Translations under genes and position numbers: made by a program
Notes under the pieces: generated by a model
The model's input: only the letters and a program-made list of their open reading frames with translations
Told to the model about the DNA's origin: nothing
Database searches by the model: none
Shown: piece by piece, positions 48,647-56,206 of the stretch
Layout: each line of letters opens with the position of its first letter
How positions within the stretch are numbered: the first letter of the stretch is position 1
Source: Melioribacter sp051488665
Lineage (GTDB): Bacteria; Bacteroidota; Ignavibacteria; Ignavibacteriales; Melioribacteraceae
DNA length: 64,000 nucleotides
Assembly: GCF_051488665.1 (NCBI RefSeq)
Contig: NZ_JBPSEG010000014.1
Location: 1 to 64,000, forward strand
Direction of reading: 5' to 3'

Positions 48647-49924
48647 ATGAGCGAAATAATTTTAATACTGTCCGGCGTTACAGTCGTAATCTTATTCATA
48701 TTGATATTAAAAAAATTATCGGGAGAAAAAGACAAGCCGATTAAAGATGATCTCGACCGAATCGACAGGTCATTCAGAGACGAGATAGCGCGCAACAGGG
48801 ACGAAGTGTCAAAAAGCCTCAGGATGCAACGCGAAGAGATAAGCGCGTCCATTAAAAGTTTCAGCAGGGATTTATCCGAAAGATTATTTGAGATTGCCAA
48901 GATGCAAAAAGATCAGCTCGATATTTTTGCTAAACAGCTGTCGCAGCTTACGCAAACGAACGAGCAAAAATTCGATACTTTGCAATCAAAAGTGGAAGAC
49001 AAACTGAAAGAGATAATACAGAACAACGAAAAGAAACTCGAAGAGATGCGAATTACGGTCGACGAAAAATTACAAAGCACGCTCGAAAAAAGACTGAGCG
49101 AATCATTCAAACTCGTAAGCGAACGACTGGAGCAAGTCTATAAAGGACTGGGGGACATGCAGGAATTAGCCAGAGGCGTGGGCGACCTGAAAAACGTTCT
49201 TACCAATATTAAAACCAGAGGAACGTGGGGAGAAATTCAATTAGAAAATTTAATTGACCAAATACTGACTAGAGAACAATACGAAAAAAACGTATCCACA
49301 AAAAAAGGCAGCAACGAAAAGGTAGAATTCGCAATCAAATTACCGGGCAGAGACAATACTAAGGAAGAGACCGTATGGCTTCCGATCGACGCAAAATTCC
49401 CCATAGAAGATTATCAAAGGCTGCTGGAAGCGCAGGAAGCGGCGGATATCGAAGGCGTTAACGACGCTTCGAAGAAAATAGAGAATACGATTAAAAGCGA
49501 AGCTAAAAAGATTGCGGACAAGTATCTCGATCCGCCCCACACTACCGATTTTGCAATTATGTTCTTGCCTATCGAAGGACTTTACGCAGAAGTCTTGAGA
49601 AGACCCGGACTTGCAGAAAATCTTCAGCGGGAATTCAGGGTTACAATTGCAGGACCCACAACTCTCACGGCGCTGCTGAACAGTTTACAGATGGGATTCA
49701 GAACGCTGGCAATTGAAAAGCGTTCGAGCGAGGTCTGGAAAATTTTAGGCGCGGTAAAAACCGAATTCGGAAAATTCGGTACGGTTCTGGAAGCTACGCA
49801 GAAGAAACTGCAGGAAGCTTCGAACAAAATCGAGGAAGCGGCGCGATCGTCGAGAAAAATTGAACGCAAATTGAGAGACGTACAGGAATTGCCGTCCGAC
49901 GAAGGTTTAAAATTATTGGAATAA
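48647..49924 (+). CDS. rmuC: DNA recombination protein RmuC
   Basis: The protein has 425 residues: an N-terminal membrane helix (about 4-22), a long coiled coil (about 35-180) and the RmuC nuclease-like core (about 190-370) with GTWGEIQLENLIDQIL, VEFAIKLPG, WLPIDAKFPIEDYQRL, FAIMFLPIEGLYAEVL and GPTTLTALLNSLQMGF. RmuC limits inversions at short inverted repeats. It is monocistronic and ends in a bidirectional terminator. Confidence 0.95.
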   Translation: MSEIILILSGVTVVILFILILKKLSGEKDKPIKDDLDRIDRSFRDEIARNRDEVSKSLRMQREEISASIKSFSRDLSERLFEIAKMQKDQLDIFAKQLSQLTQTNEQKFDTLQSKVEDKLKEIIQNNEKKLEEMRITVDEKLQSTLEKRLSESFKLVSERLEQVYKGLGDMQELARGVGDLKNVLTNIKTRGTWGEIQLENLIDQILTREQYEKNVSTKKGSNEKVEFAIKLPGRDNTKEETVWLPIDAKFPIEDYQRLLEAQEAADIEGVNDASKKIENTIKSEAKKIADKYLDPPHTTDFAIMFLPIEGLYAEVLRRPGLAENLQREFRVTIAGPTTLTALLNSLQMGFRTLAIEKRSSEVWKILGAVKTEFGKFGTVLEATQKKLQEASNKIEEAARSSRKIERKLRDVQELPSDEGLKLLE

Positions 49925-49956
49925 AAAGAATCCCGCATTCAGGCGGGATTCTCAAT
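49921..49956. terminator. Bidirectional Rho-independent terminator between rmuC and the rhodanese gene
   Basis: GAATCCCGC (49928-49936) pairs with GCGGGATTC (49943-49951). The minus-strand side ends in TTTTTA, ideal for the sulfur operon; the plus side has TCAATTTTA, adequate for rmuC. Confidence 0.88.
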
Positions 49957-49980
49957 TTTATTAATTAGCCGCGCTCAGAA

Positions 49981-50646
49981 TCAGCAGCCTTCTCTTTTCT
50001 TACCTTTTGATTTATTCATATTAACGGTCGGAAGAGAAAGTTTTGGAGACGATTTTTGACTTTCAGGACGCTCGACCGACACTACTCCGTTTTCGCCCGA
50101 GGCTATTCTCGGTTCGCCGCCAAAATAAAAACTGACCTGTTTCATTTTCTCGAACTCTGTTTTTTCCGCTTCCGAGGCGTCTGCTTTCAACGTAGGATAA
50201 AGAACATCGGTCTGCCAGCCTTTCATACCGCCTTTCAGAATATAAACGTTTTTGTATCCGGCGCTTTTCAGTAAGAACCACGCTTCTGCCGTTAGAATAT
50301 CGTCGTCTCCGTATATTAGTATTTTATCGTTTTTCATCAAGCCGGCTTCCAATACCGATTCGGAGGATACATTCATTGCTCCGGGAATATGGTATTCGTC
50401 GTATTTATTTTCTTCTCTGACGTCGAGAACGATAAAATCAACTTTCCCTTTGATTATCCAGTCGGCGAGTTCAACCGGTCGAATAATATTTTTTTCGTTT
50501 CTGAGTTCGAGCGAAATTTCTTTAGCATTTATTTTCAAATGTCTGTTATCCGAAGGACTGCCGATAATCAATGCAAAGAAACCGAGAGCGAATGCCAGAA
50601 CCGCAAGTTTCCGTGTAGTCGAAATTTTGTTCAACAGAGATTTCAT
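49981..50646 (-). CDS. Membrane-anchored rhodanese-like protein without catalytic cysteine and with a C-terminal Cys
   Basis: The protein has 221 residues from the ATG at 50646, which overlaps the upstream stop as ATGA. A membrane helix (about 13-31) exports the rest to the periplasm. The rhodanese fold (about 55-150) has VLDVREENKYDEYHIPGAMNV and KNVYILKGGMKGWQ, but the active-site loop reads ILIYGDDDILTAEA, with Gly where Cys should be. The only cysteine in the whole protein is the last residue (KKREGC). It closes the YeeE/Psr operon. I infer sulfane-sulfur handling by the flexible C-terminal Cys, not classical rhodanese turnover. Confidence 0.82.
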   Translation of the reverse strand: MKSLLNKISTTRKLAVLAFALGFFALIIGSPSDNRHLKINAKEISLELRNEKNIIRPVELADWIIKGKVDFIVLDVREENKYDEYHIPGAMNVSSESVLEAGLMKNDKILIYGDDDILTAEAWFLLKSAGYKNVYILKGGMKGWQTDVLYPTLKADASEAEKTEFEKMKQVSFYFGGEPRIASGENGVVSVERPESQKSSPKLSLPTVNMNKSKGKKREGC

Positions 50647-51245
50647 TCTAATTCTCTCCCTGATTTTATTTTCATTATTTTTTCCGTCCATTCAGCGAGA
50701 AGAAAAGCGCCAAGCGCAATAACTACAACCAGAAATACGACCATACCGTGCGAAAGCCCCAGGAAATCGGGCAATGTAACTCTACCCATTGCAGTAGAAT
50801 AATAAAAGTCGGTTATATACGGGAATATTTCGCCGAAAATAAAGATACCGAAGAACATGCCGAGGAAATAAATCATACCGTCGATTCTGCCCGTCGATGA
50901 AGAAACTACAGAAGTTCCCGGGCAATAACCTCCGATAACGAAACCGATTCCGAGCAATAGACCTCCGATTAATTGAGGCATTAAATAAGTGTCGGAAATA
51001 TAGACCAATGATAAATCGAGCCAGCCTATCCATGCCAGATAAAACAGTCCGAGCATAGCCGTAACAATTGCGGTAAACATAACTTTCAGAACGCGCATAT
51101 TATAAAAATAAAATTGAGCCGCAAGGATTCTGGCATTTCCGAATCCGCCCCGCTCAAGAGCGAATCCGAATCCGATTCCGATGACAAATGCAACTACCAG
51201 ACTGAAATCGAAGCCGAAATAATCGAATTTATAGAAGGGCATCAT
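50643..51245 (-). CDS. YeeE/YedE family transporter, second half-protein
   Basis: The protein has 200 residues from the ATG at 51245, eight bases after GGAGG and overlapping the previous stop as ATGA; a longer frame to 51365 has no matching family sequence. There are five or six membrane helices with GIGFGFALERGGFG near the start and the Cys-bearing signature GGYCPGTSVVSSSTGRIDG. YeeE/YedE (TsuA-like) proteins move thiosulfate or sulfane sulfur using conserved cysteines. Here the usual single long protein is split into two genes. Confidence 0.88.
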   Translation of the reverse strand: MMPFYKFDYFGFDFSLVVAFVIGIGFGFALERGGFGNARILAAQFYFYNMRVLKVMFTAIVTAMLGLFYLAWIGWLDLSLVYISDTYLMPQLIGGLLLGIGFVIGGYCPGTSVVSSSTGRIDGMIYFLGMFFGIFIFGEIFPYITDFYYSTAMGRVTLPDFLGLSHGMVVFLVVVIALGAFLLAEWTEKIMKIKSGRELE

Positions 51246-51814
51246 AACCATTGCCTCCTTACAAAGTATGCGGTTAAATATCCGCCGGCAAATACCGCCA
51301 GCATAAAGACCCAGCTGCCGAGACTCAGCAGAGCGCCTCCGGTCAATGCCTGTCCGCTCGTGCATCCGCGCGCCAATTTAGCTCCGAAACCCATAATTGC
51401 TCCGCCTGTAAAAGCATAAATCAATCTCGTCCTGTTGCTAACGTTCGGACCTTTTTCGATAGTTTTTTTAACGCGGTGCGCCAGAGTGCCCGACAAAAAT
51501 CCGCCGATTGCCACGCCTATAACTTCGAACAGCAGCCAATCTTTGAGCGGGTTAGTTGTTCCGTCGCCCAAATAATTCTTATAAAATTCATTGTGAGAAG
51601 CATGCTCGGGAGCCGCTTTCGAAACCCCGACCGCTACAAGCGTCGAAGCTGCGCCCGAAGCGCCAAGTCCTCTCCCCATAATAACAAAAGCCGCCAGAAG
51701 CACCAACCCCAATCCGAAACCGACCAGATAAGGATTCGAGTACGGTTTTGACGTAAAAGTTTTTTCATCGGCTTTTACTCTGCTTTCCGCAGATATTCCG
51801 GTTACCGTTTCCAT
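51242..51814 (-). CDS. YeeE/YedE family transporter, first half-protein
   Basis: The protein has 190 residues. Membrane helices are at about 28-50, 85-105, 125-150 and 160-185. Signatures are GFGLGLVLLAAFVIMGRGLGASG near the start and MGFGAKLARGCTSGQALTGGALLSLGSW with the conserved Cys. It follows psrC by 23 bases and overlaps the second half-protein by four. The two halves presumably pair in the inner membrane. Confidence 0.88.
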   Translation of the reverse strand: METVTGISAESRVKADEKTFTSKPYSNPYLVGFGLGLVLLAAFVIMGRGLGASGAASTLVAVGVSKAAPEHASHNEFYKNYLGDGTTNPLKDWLLFEVIGVAIGGFLSGTLAHRVKKTIEKGPNVSNRTRLIYAFTGGAIMGFGAKLARGCTSGQALTGGALLSLGSWVFMLAVFAGGYLTAYFVRRQWL

Positions 51815-51837
51815 TTAATTTCTCCTTTTGCTAAATC

Positions 51838-52785
51838 TCACTTAAAGTGCGCATTTAAATAATGACTGTATTGACCCGCATAAACTATAATGAATCGTAG
51901 AATTAGTCCGCCTATAATCACCAGCACAGGCGCCACAGGCGTATGTTTTATTTTATGATTGACAGCCATCAATTGTATGATAAGCGGTACTACAATTCCG
52001 ATACCGATAACGAAGACCCAGAATGCTGGAGCGTAAATTCCGTTGATTAGCAATTTTGCAGCTTCAATATGAACGCCCGACGAAGTAGACAATCCGATAA
52101 GCATTAACGCAAAAACAAACAATTCAATCGTAAGAAAGCCGTTGTCGGCTTTTGCCAGCAGTTCTCTTTCATAAACATTCTTTGCAATCATATGGACAAA
52201 CGCCGCGGCTGTGGAAAGTCCCGACACAAGAAACAGAACGGACAATATCGAAGTATTCCAAAGCGGACGCGAACCCATAGTACTCAACAATACGCCGGTA
52301 TAAATTCCAAGCATACCGCCGAGAAGCATATTTGCCACGCCGATATTTTGTATTAAACGCTGCCGGGAATTAATATAGGTTGTAACTTTATTGATCGCGG
52401 GAAACTTATCGACGATTAATTTGGGCGGACCCATCAACAGATTTGCGATTATTACAGGGTATACCAATATTAAAATCCAGGCGCCCCACGACATCGGCGA
52501 CGTAATTCTGAATGTGGTATAAAGCCTCCAAACGTACAACTTATGCTCCAAATCGAGAAAGAGAGCAAACATTCCGAGACTCAGAAGAATCAGACTGATT
52601 AAAGGCAATGTGTAACATGCGCAATTTGTTTCTTTGTATCTTTTGCTGAACAAAAAATAACCCGATATTATCATCATTCCTGCGACAAGACCGCCGAGGA
52701 AGAGATATACGGGAATTTCCCATCCCCATACGTGCGTATACGGGTCAATTTGAAAATTATGTCGAGTGGTTGTCAATTCCTGCAT
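51838..52785 (-). CDS. psrC: NrfD/PsrC family quinone-interacting membrane subunit
   Basis: The protein has 315 residues with eight predicted membrane helices. HVWGWEIPVYLFLGGLVAGMM at the start and HKLYVWRLYTTFRITSPMSWGAWIL (about 83-108) are NrfD/PsrC marks. This subunit exchanges electrons between menaquinol and the periplasmic molybdoenzyme via the iron-sulfur subunit and may conserve energy. It lies directly after psrB. Confidence 0.92.
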   Translation of the reverse strand: MQELTTTRHNFQIDPYTHVWGWEIPVYLFLGGLVAGMMIISGYFLFSKRYKETNCACYTLPLISLILLSLGMFALFLDLEHKLYVWRLYTTFRITSPMSWGAWILILVYPVIIANLLMGPPKLIVDKFPAINKVTTYINSRQRLIQNIGVANMLLGGMLGIYTGVLLSTMGSRPLWNTSILSVLFLVSGLSTAAAFVHMIAKNVYERELLAKADNGFLTIELFVFALMLIGLSTSSGVHIEAAKLLINGIYAPAFWVFVIGIGIVVPLIIQLMAVNHKIKHTPVAPVLVIIGGLILRFIIVYAGQYSHYLNAHFK

Positions 52786-52792
52786 AATCTCC

Positions 52793-53332
52793 TCAGATTA
52801 AATAAAAAATACGAGGTTTCGTACCCGCTTCCGGTAAAAGAGTATGATATTTTCTGGAAGCGAGTAATTTACTTACTTCGCTTTCGGGATCGTCCAAATC
52901 GCCGAAATGCATACAATGCGTAGGACAAACGGAAACGCATGCAGGGTCTTCTCCTTTTTCGACTCTGTGTATGCAAAAAGTGCATTTATCGGCGTATCCT
53001 TCAGGATGAATAAAACGCGCGTCGTAAGGACATGCAGCCACACATGCTTTGCAACCGATACACATATCGTGATCGACGAGCACTACATTGCCTACATCGT
53101 GAACGTGGCTCGCGCCTGTGGGACAGCAAGAGACGCACGGCGTATTGTCGCAGTGATTGCATCGCTGCGACTGAATTTCGAGATGGACATCCGGAAATTT
53201 ACCGGTAGTTACCTGAACAATCCAATCCCTGTTGTATCCTTCGGGCACGTTATTTTCCGTTTTACATGCAACAACGCAGTCCATACAACCAACGCATTTT
53301 TTTGTATCGATTACCATCGCATATCGAGCCAT
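52793..53332 (-). CDS. psrB: 4Fe-4S electron-transfer subunit of a PsrABC-type complex
   Basis: The protein has 179 residues. Four ferredoxin-type cysteine clusters occur in order: CVGCMDCVVAC, CNHCDNTPCVSCC, CIGCKACVAAC and CTFCIHRVEKGEDPACVSVC. There is no signal peptide, so it should be co-exported with the Tat-borne catalytic subunit. It is one base from the psrA stop. Confidence 0.95.
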   Translation of the reverse strand: MARYAMVIDTKKCVGCMDCVVACKTENNVPEGYNRDWIVQVTTGKFPDVHLEIQSQRCNHCDNTPCVSCCPTGASHVHDVGNVVLVDHDMCIGCKACVAACPYDARFIHPEGYADKCTFCIHRVEKGEDPACVSVCPTHCMHFGDLDDPESEVSKLLASRKYHTLLPEAGTKPRIFYLI

Positions 53333-53333
53333 A

Positions 53334-55532
53334 TTAAACCTCCGTCACAAAAGTTACATAATTGACATTCATACCGGTTCCGCCCATTAGGGGGTCGGTT
53401 TTATAGCGCGTAATAAGTTCCGAATCGCTGGCTCCTTTCATGAACGCTCTTTTGAGCATTCTGGAATTATGCCCGAAACCGTGCACCATATAAACCGAGT
53501 CCGGTCTTATACGCTCTGTGGCTTTTACTTTTATTTTATTGCTCAGAACTCCGTCCTGATTTTTAAGACGAATATATTGACCGCTTTTCAAGCCCCATCT
53601 GTTTGCCACGTCGTTGTTAATCCAGATTTCATTTTCTTCCATCATATCCATCAAAATCGGATTCGATTGAGTTCTGGAGAACGAGTGAACAGGAGCTCTT
53701 CCGAACAATAAACGGTAGTATCCAGGCGGCGGGTCTTCAGGTTTTTCGAATTTTGGAACCGGATCGAATCCGGCTTGCTGCAATTGAACCGAATAAAATT
53801 CTACTTTTCCCGAAGGGGTATAGAATTCCGGCTCTATTCCGTCTTCTACGTAAATCGGTTGTCCCGGCGCGGTAACCACGCCTTCCTTCTTCAGCAAGTC
53901 GAGGCTAAGCCCGGCTTTTTTGAGTCGGTAGTCGAGATATTCTTCAATATTCTTCCACGGATAATATTCTTTAAGGCCCAATTTTTCAGCCAATCTTTTT
54001 GCAATCCACCAGTTCGGTTTTTGATCGGCGGGCGGATCGACAACGGGCTGTCGCAGCGAAACAAAAGGCTCTCTGAACGGAGCCGTATTTAATTCGTCGT
54101 ATCTTTCGAGGTAAACCGATTCGGGCAATACAACATCTGCCCAACCTGCTATTTCGCTCGGAATTACATCCACAACGACAAGAAGGTCAAGATTTTGAAT
54201 AGCTTTAATCGTTTCTTCCTGATTGGGCAAAGCCTGAATCAAATTCGTCGCATAGATAAACCATCCTTTAATCGGATAAGGTTTGCCCGTAATAGTCGCT
54301 TCGCGAATGCCCGTTGTAATTTCTTCGGAAGCGAAAGGATATTTATGCCCTGGATTGTCAAGTTTATCTTTTTCGGGTTTCGGATAAGGAGGATAAGGAT
54401 AAGCGGGCACCGGGAATTTGGCGGGGAAATAAAATCCGCCTTTTCTGCCCCAGTTGCCGAGCAAAGCGTTCAATAAAGCTACCGCTCTCATTCGTTGAGC
54501 GTCGTTTCCGTACCAGGTTGTATGGCGTCCGGGATGAACCAGCGACGCAGGTTTGTACAATGCCATTGTCCTGGCTGTTTTTCTGATTAGTTCGGGCTCA
54601 ATTCCCGTCTCCGGATAAGCCCATTCGGGGGTATATTGTTTAATTTCTTCTTTGAACTGCTCAAAACCGAAACCGTACTTATCGACAAATTCTTTGTCGT
54701 ATAAATTTTCCGAAACTATTACATTCATCCACGCCAGCAAAAGAGCAGTATCCGTTCCCGGTTTAATCGGTAAGTAATATTTGGCTTTCGAGGCAGCCAC
54801 TGAAAATCGCGGGTCAACCACAATAATAGTCGCGTCTTTTTCAACGGCTTTTGCAAATTCCTGAGCCTGAGTGTTGTGCATATTCTCGCCCAGGTGAGAA
54901 CCGATCAGGGTAAGGCATTGAGCGTTTTCAATGTCTGTTTTTTCCGGCGAGCCGATGATATCGCCGAACGTGAGTTCGAAACCGACGTCGCGAGGACCCC
55001 GGCATTGAGCAAACGAAGGAGCTCCGAAATTAATCGCTCCGTATGCTTTCAAAGTATGTTTAAAAAATGTGCCGCCGATTCCGTGAGAAAACATTGCAAC
55101 GGATTCGGGTCCGTATTTTTCTTTGATGTTTTTCATTTTGGAAGCGATATAATCGAGCGCTTCGTCCCACGTTACTTCTTTCCATTTTTCTTCGCCTCGT
55201 TCGCGGGTTCTGATCAAAGGAGCGCGCAGTCTGTCCTGATCGTAATGAGCGCCTATTCCGCCTGTGCCTCTGGGACATAATCTGCCTTTGCTCAACGGGT
55301 CTTTGGGATTGCCTTCGATTTTCCAGAGTTTGCCGTCTTTGACGTATGCAATAGCGGCGCACTTCCAGAAACAGATATCGCAATAAGTCGGAATTTTTTT
55401 AATGCCTTTAACTTCTTTTTGGTTAACTTTAGCCGCTCCTTTAACGACGGGGCTCAATGCGCTTGCAGCCGCCGCTGCTCCTACGCTGAAACCCGTTATC
55501 TTTAGAAAGCGTCTTCTTGAAATCGAATTCAT
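53334..55532 (-). CDS. psrA: Periplasmic molybdopterin oxidoreductase, polysulfide/thiosulfate reductase-type catalytic subunit
   Basis: The protein has 732 residues from the ATG at 55532 behind GAGGTAA; the longer frame to 55577 lies inside the MerR gene. A Tat signal (SRRRFLK, then a long Ala-rich core) exports it. The N-terminal 4Fe-4S motif is CDICFWKC...CPRG. The likely Mo-ligand cysteine is in FAQCRGPRDVG (about 160). Bis-MGD-binding stretches follow and the C-terminal domain carries FSRTQSNP. By size and ligand it fits PsrA/PhsA/SrrA; tetrathionate or arsenate reductases are related alternatives. Rhodanese and YeeE neighbours favour a sulfur substrate. Confidence 0.9.
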   Translation of the reverse strand: MNSISRRRFLKITGFSVGAAAAASALSPVVKGAAKVNQKEVKGIKKIPTYCDICFWKCAAIAYVKDGKLWKIEGNPKDPLSKGRLCPRGTGGIGAHYDQDRLRAPLIRTRERGEEKWKEVTWDEALDYIASKMKNIKEKYGPESVAMFSHGIGGTFFKHTLKAYGAINFGAPSFAQCRGPRDVGFELTFGDIIGSPEKTDIENAQCLTLIGSHLGENMHNTQAQEFAKAVEKDATIIVVDPRFSVAASKAKYYLPIKPGTDTALLLAWMNVIVSENLYDKEFVDKYGFGFEQFKEEIKQYTPEWAYPETGIEPELIRKTARTMALYKPASLVHPGRHTTWYGNDAQRMRAVALLNALLGNWGRKGGFYFPAKFPVPAYPYPPYPKPEKDKLDNPGHKYPFASEEITTGIREATITGKPYPIKGWFIYATNLIQALPNQEETIKAIQNLDLLVVVDVIPSEIAGWADVVLPESVYLERYDELNTAPFREPFVSLRQPVVDPPADQKPNWWIAKRLAEKLGLKEYYPWKNIEEYLDYRLKKAGLSLDLLKKEGVVTAPGQPIYVEDGIEPEFYTPSGKVEFYSVQLQQAGFDPVPKFEKPEDPPPGYYRLLFGRAPVHSFSRTQSNPILMDMMEENEIWINNDVANRWGLKSGQYIRLKNQDGVLSNKIKVKATERIRPDSVYMVHGFGHNSRMLKRAFMKGASDSELITRYKTDPLMGGTGMNVNYVTFVTEV

Positions 55533-55534
55533 AT

Positions 55535-55975
55535 TTACCTCGATATCGATTTGATCAATTCTTTTATTTCGCCGCACTGTGTATATTTATTGTAAACTTC
55601 GCAGTTCCGGCACTCCTTTTCGGCGCATACTGTGCCGGGATGTTTAAAACTCCAGCACGGTTCTCCGTGTGATTTATACGATTTGCAGTTATTTCGGTCT
55701 TCTTCTGAGCAGTTAATTATTTCCCAGCACGGAATTAAGGAATAAATGCTTTTGATGCCGTTTATACTTATCTTCGAATCGTTTATAGCTCTTCGGATAC
55801 ACTCGATTCTTTCGATATCGGCTTTTGAAAAAAGACGCTGATTCGATTCCTTTTTATAAGGAATAATTAACCCTTCCCTTTCGTACATTCTCAGAGTGTG
55901 GACCGATACGCCGAGAATTTTGGCGGCTGTTCCAATCGGAAATATCGGTTCTTGCCTGTCTATCCGGTCAATCAT
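55535..55975 (-). CDS. MerR family regulator with a cysteine-rich two-CW C-terminal domain
   Basis: The protein has 146 residues. A MerR helix-turn-helix (about 12-58: IGTAAKILGVSVHTLRMYEREGLI) is HspR-like in recognition. The C-terminal part holds eight cysteines at 83, 89, 97, 107, 117, 122, 125 and 134, with two CW pairs (83-84, 107-108), as in the two-CW domain. It is the first gene of the psr operon; its stop overlaps the psrA leader. I infer that it senses redox state, metal or sulfur and controls this operon. Confidence 0.87.
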   Translation of the reverse strand: MIDRIDRQEPIFPIGTAAKILGVSVHTLRMYEREGLIIPYKKESNQRLFSKADIERIECIRRAINDSKISINGIKSIYSLIPCWEIINCSEEDRNNCKSYKSHGEPCWSFKHPGTVCAEKECRNCEVYNKYTQCGEIKELIKSISR

Positions 55976-55995
55976 TTTACCTCTTTTTCTATGCT

Positions 55996-56009
55996 ATATT
56001 TATAAATAT
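55996..56009. promoter_or_regulatory. 14-bp AT palindrome upstream of the MerR-psr operon
   Basis: ATATTTATAAATAT is a perfect palindrome 21 bases before the MerR start codon. MerR proteins bind symmetric sites within their promoters, so it could be an autoregulatory operator. In DNA this AT-rich it could also be chance. Confidence 0.3.
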
Positions 56010-56206
56010 CAATTATTCTGCCATTTGGAAAATGAGCTTTAATTAGATTTTTAGATATAGTTTTTGCCGTTGTTAAGAATTTTCGATATTAAAGTATTTT
56101 ATCTTTGAGAAATAACAGATTTATACTCCTTTTATTCTATTTAAAAGGCAATAAGAATTGGATAACGGCTAATTTTGAAAGGATAATTTTTATAAAAAAA
56201 AGCGAT

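Noticed and set aside
51246..51365. N-terminal extension of the second YeeE half-protein
   Set aside because: It reads through the coding region of the first half in another frame with Arg-rich, non-membrane sequence. The ATG at 51245 has a well-spaced GGAGG.
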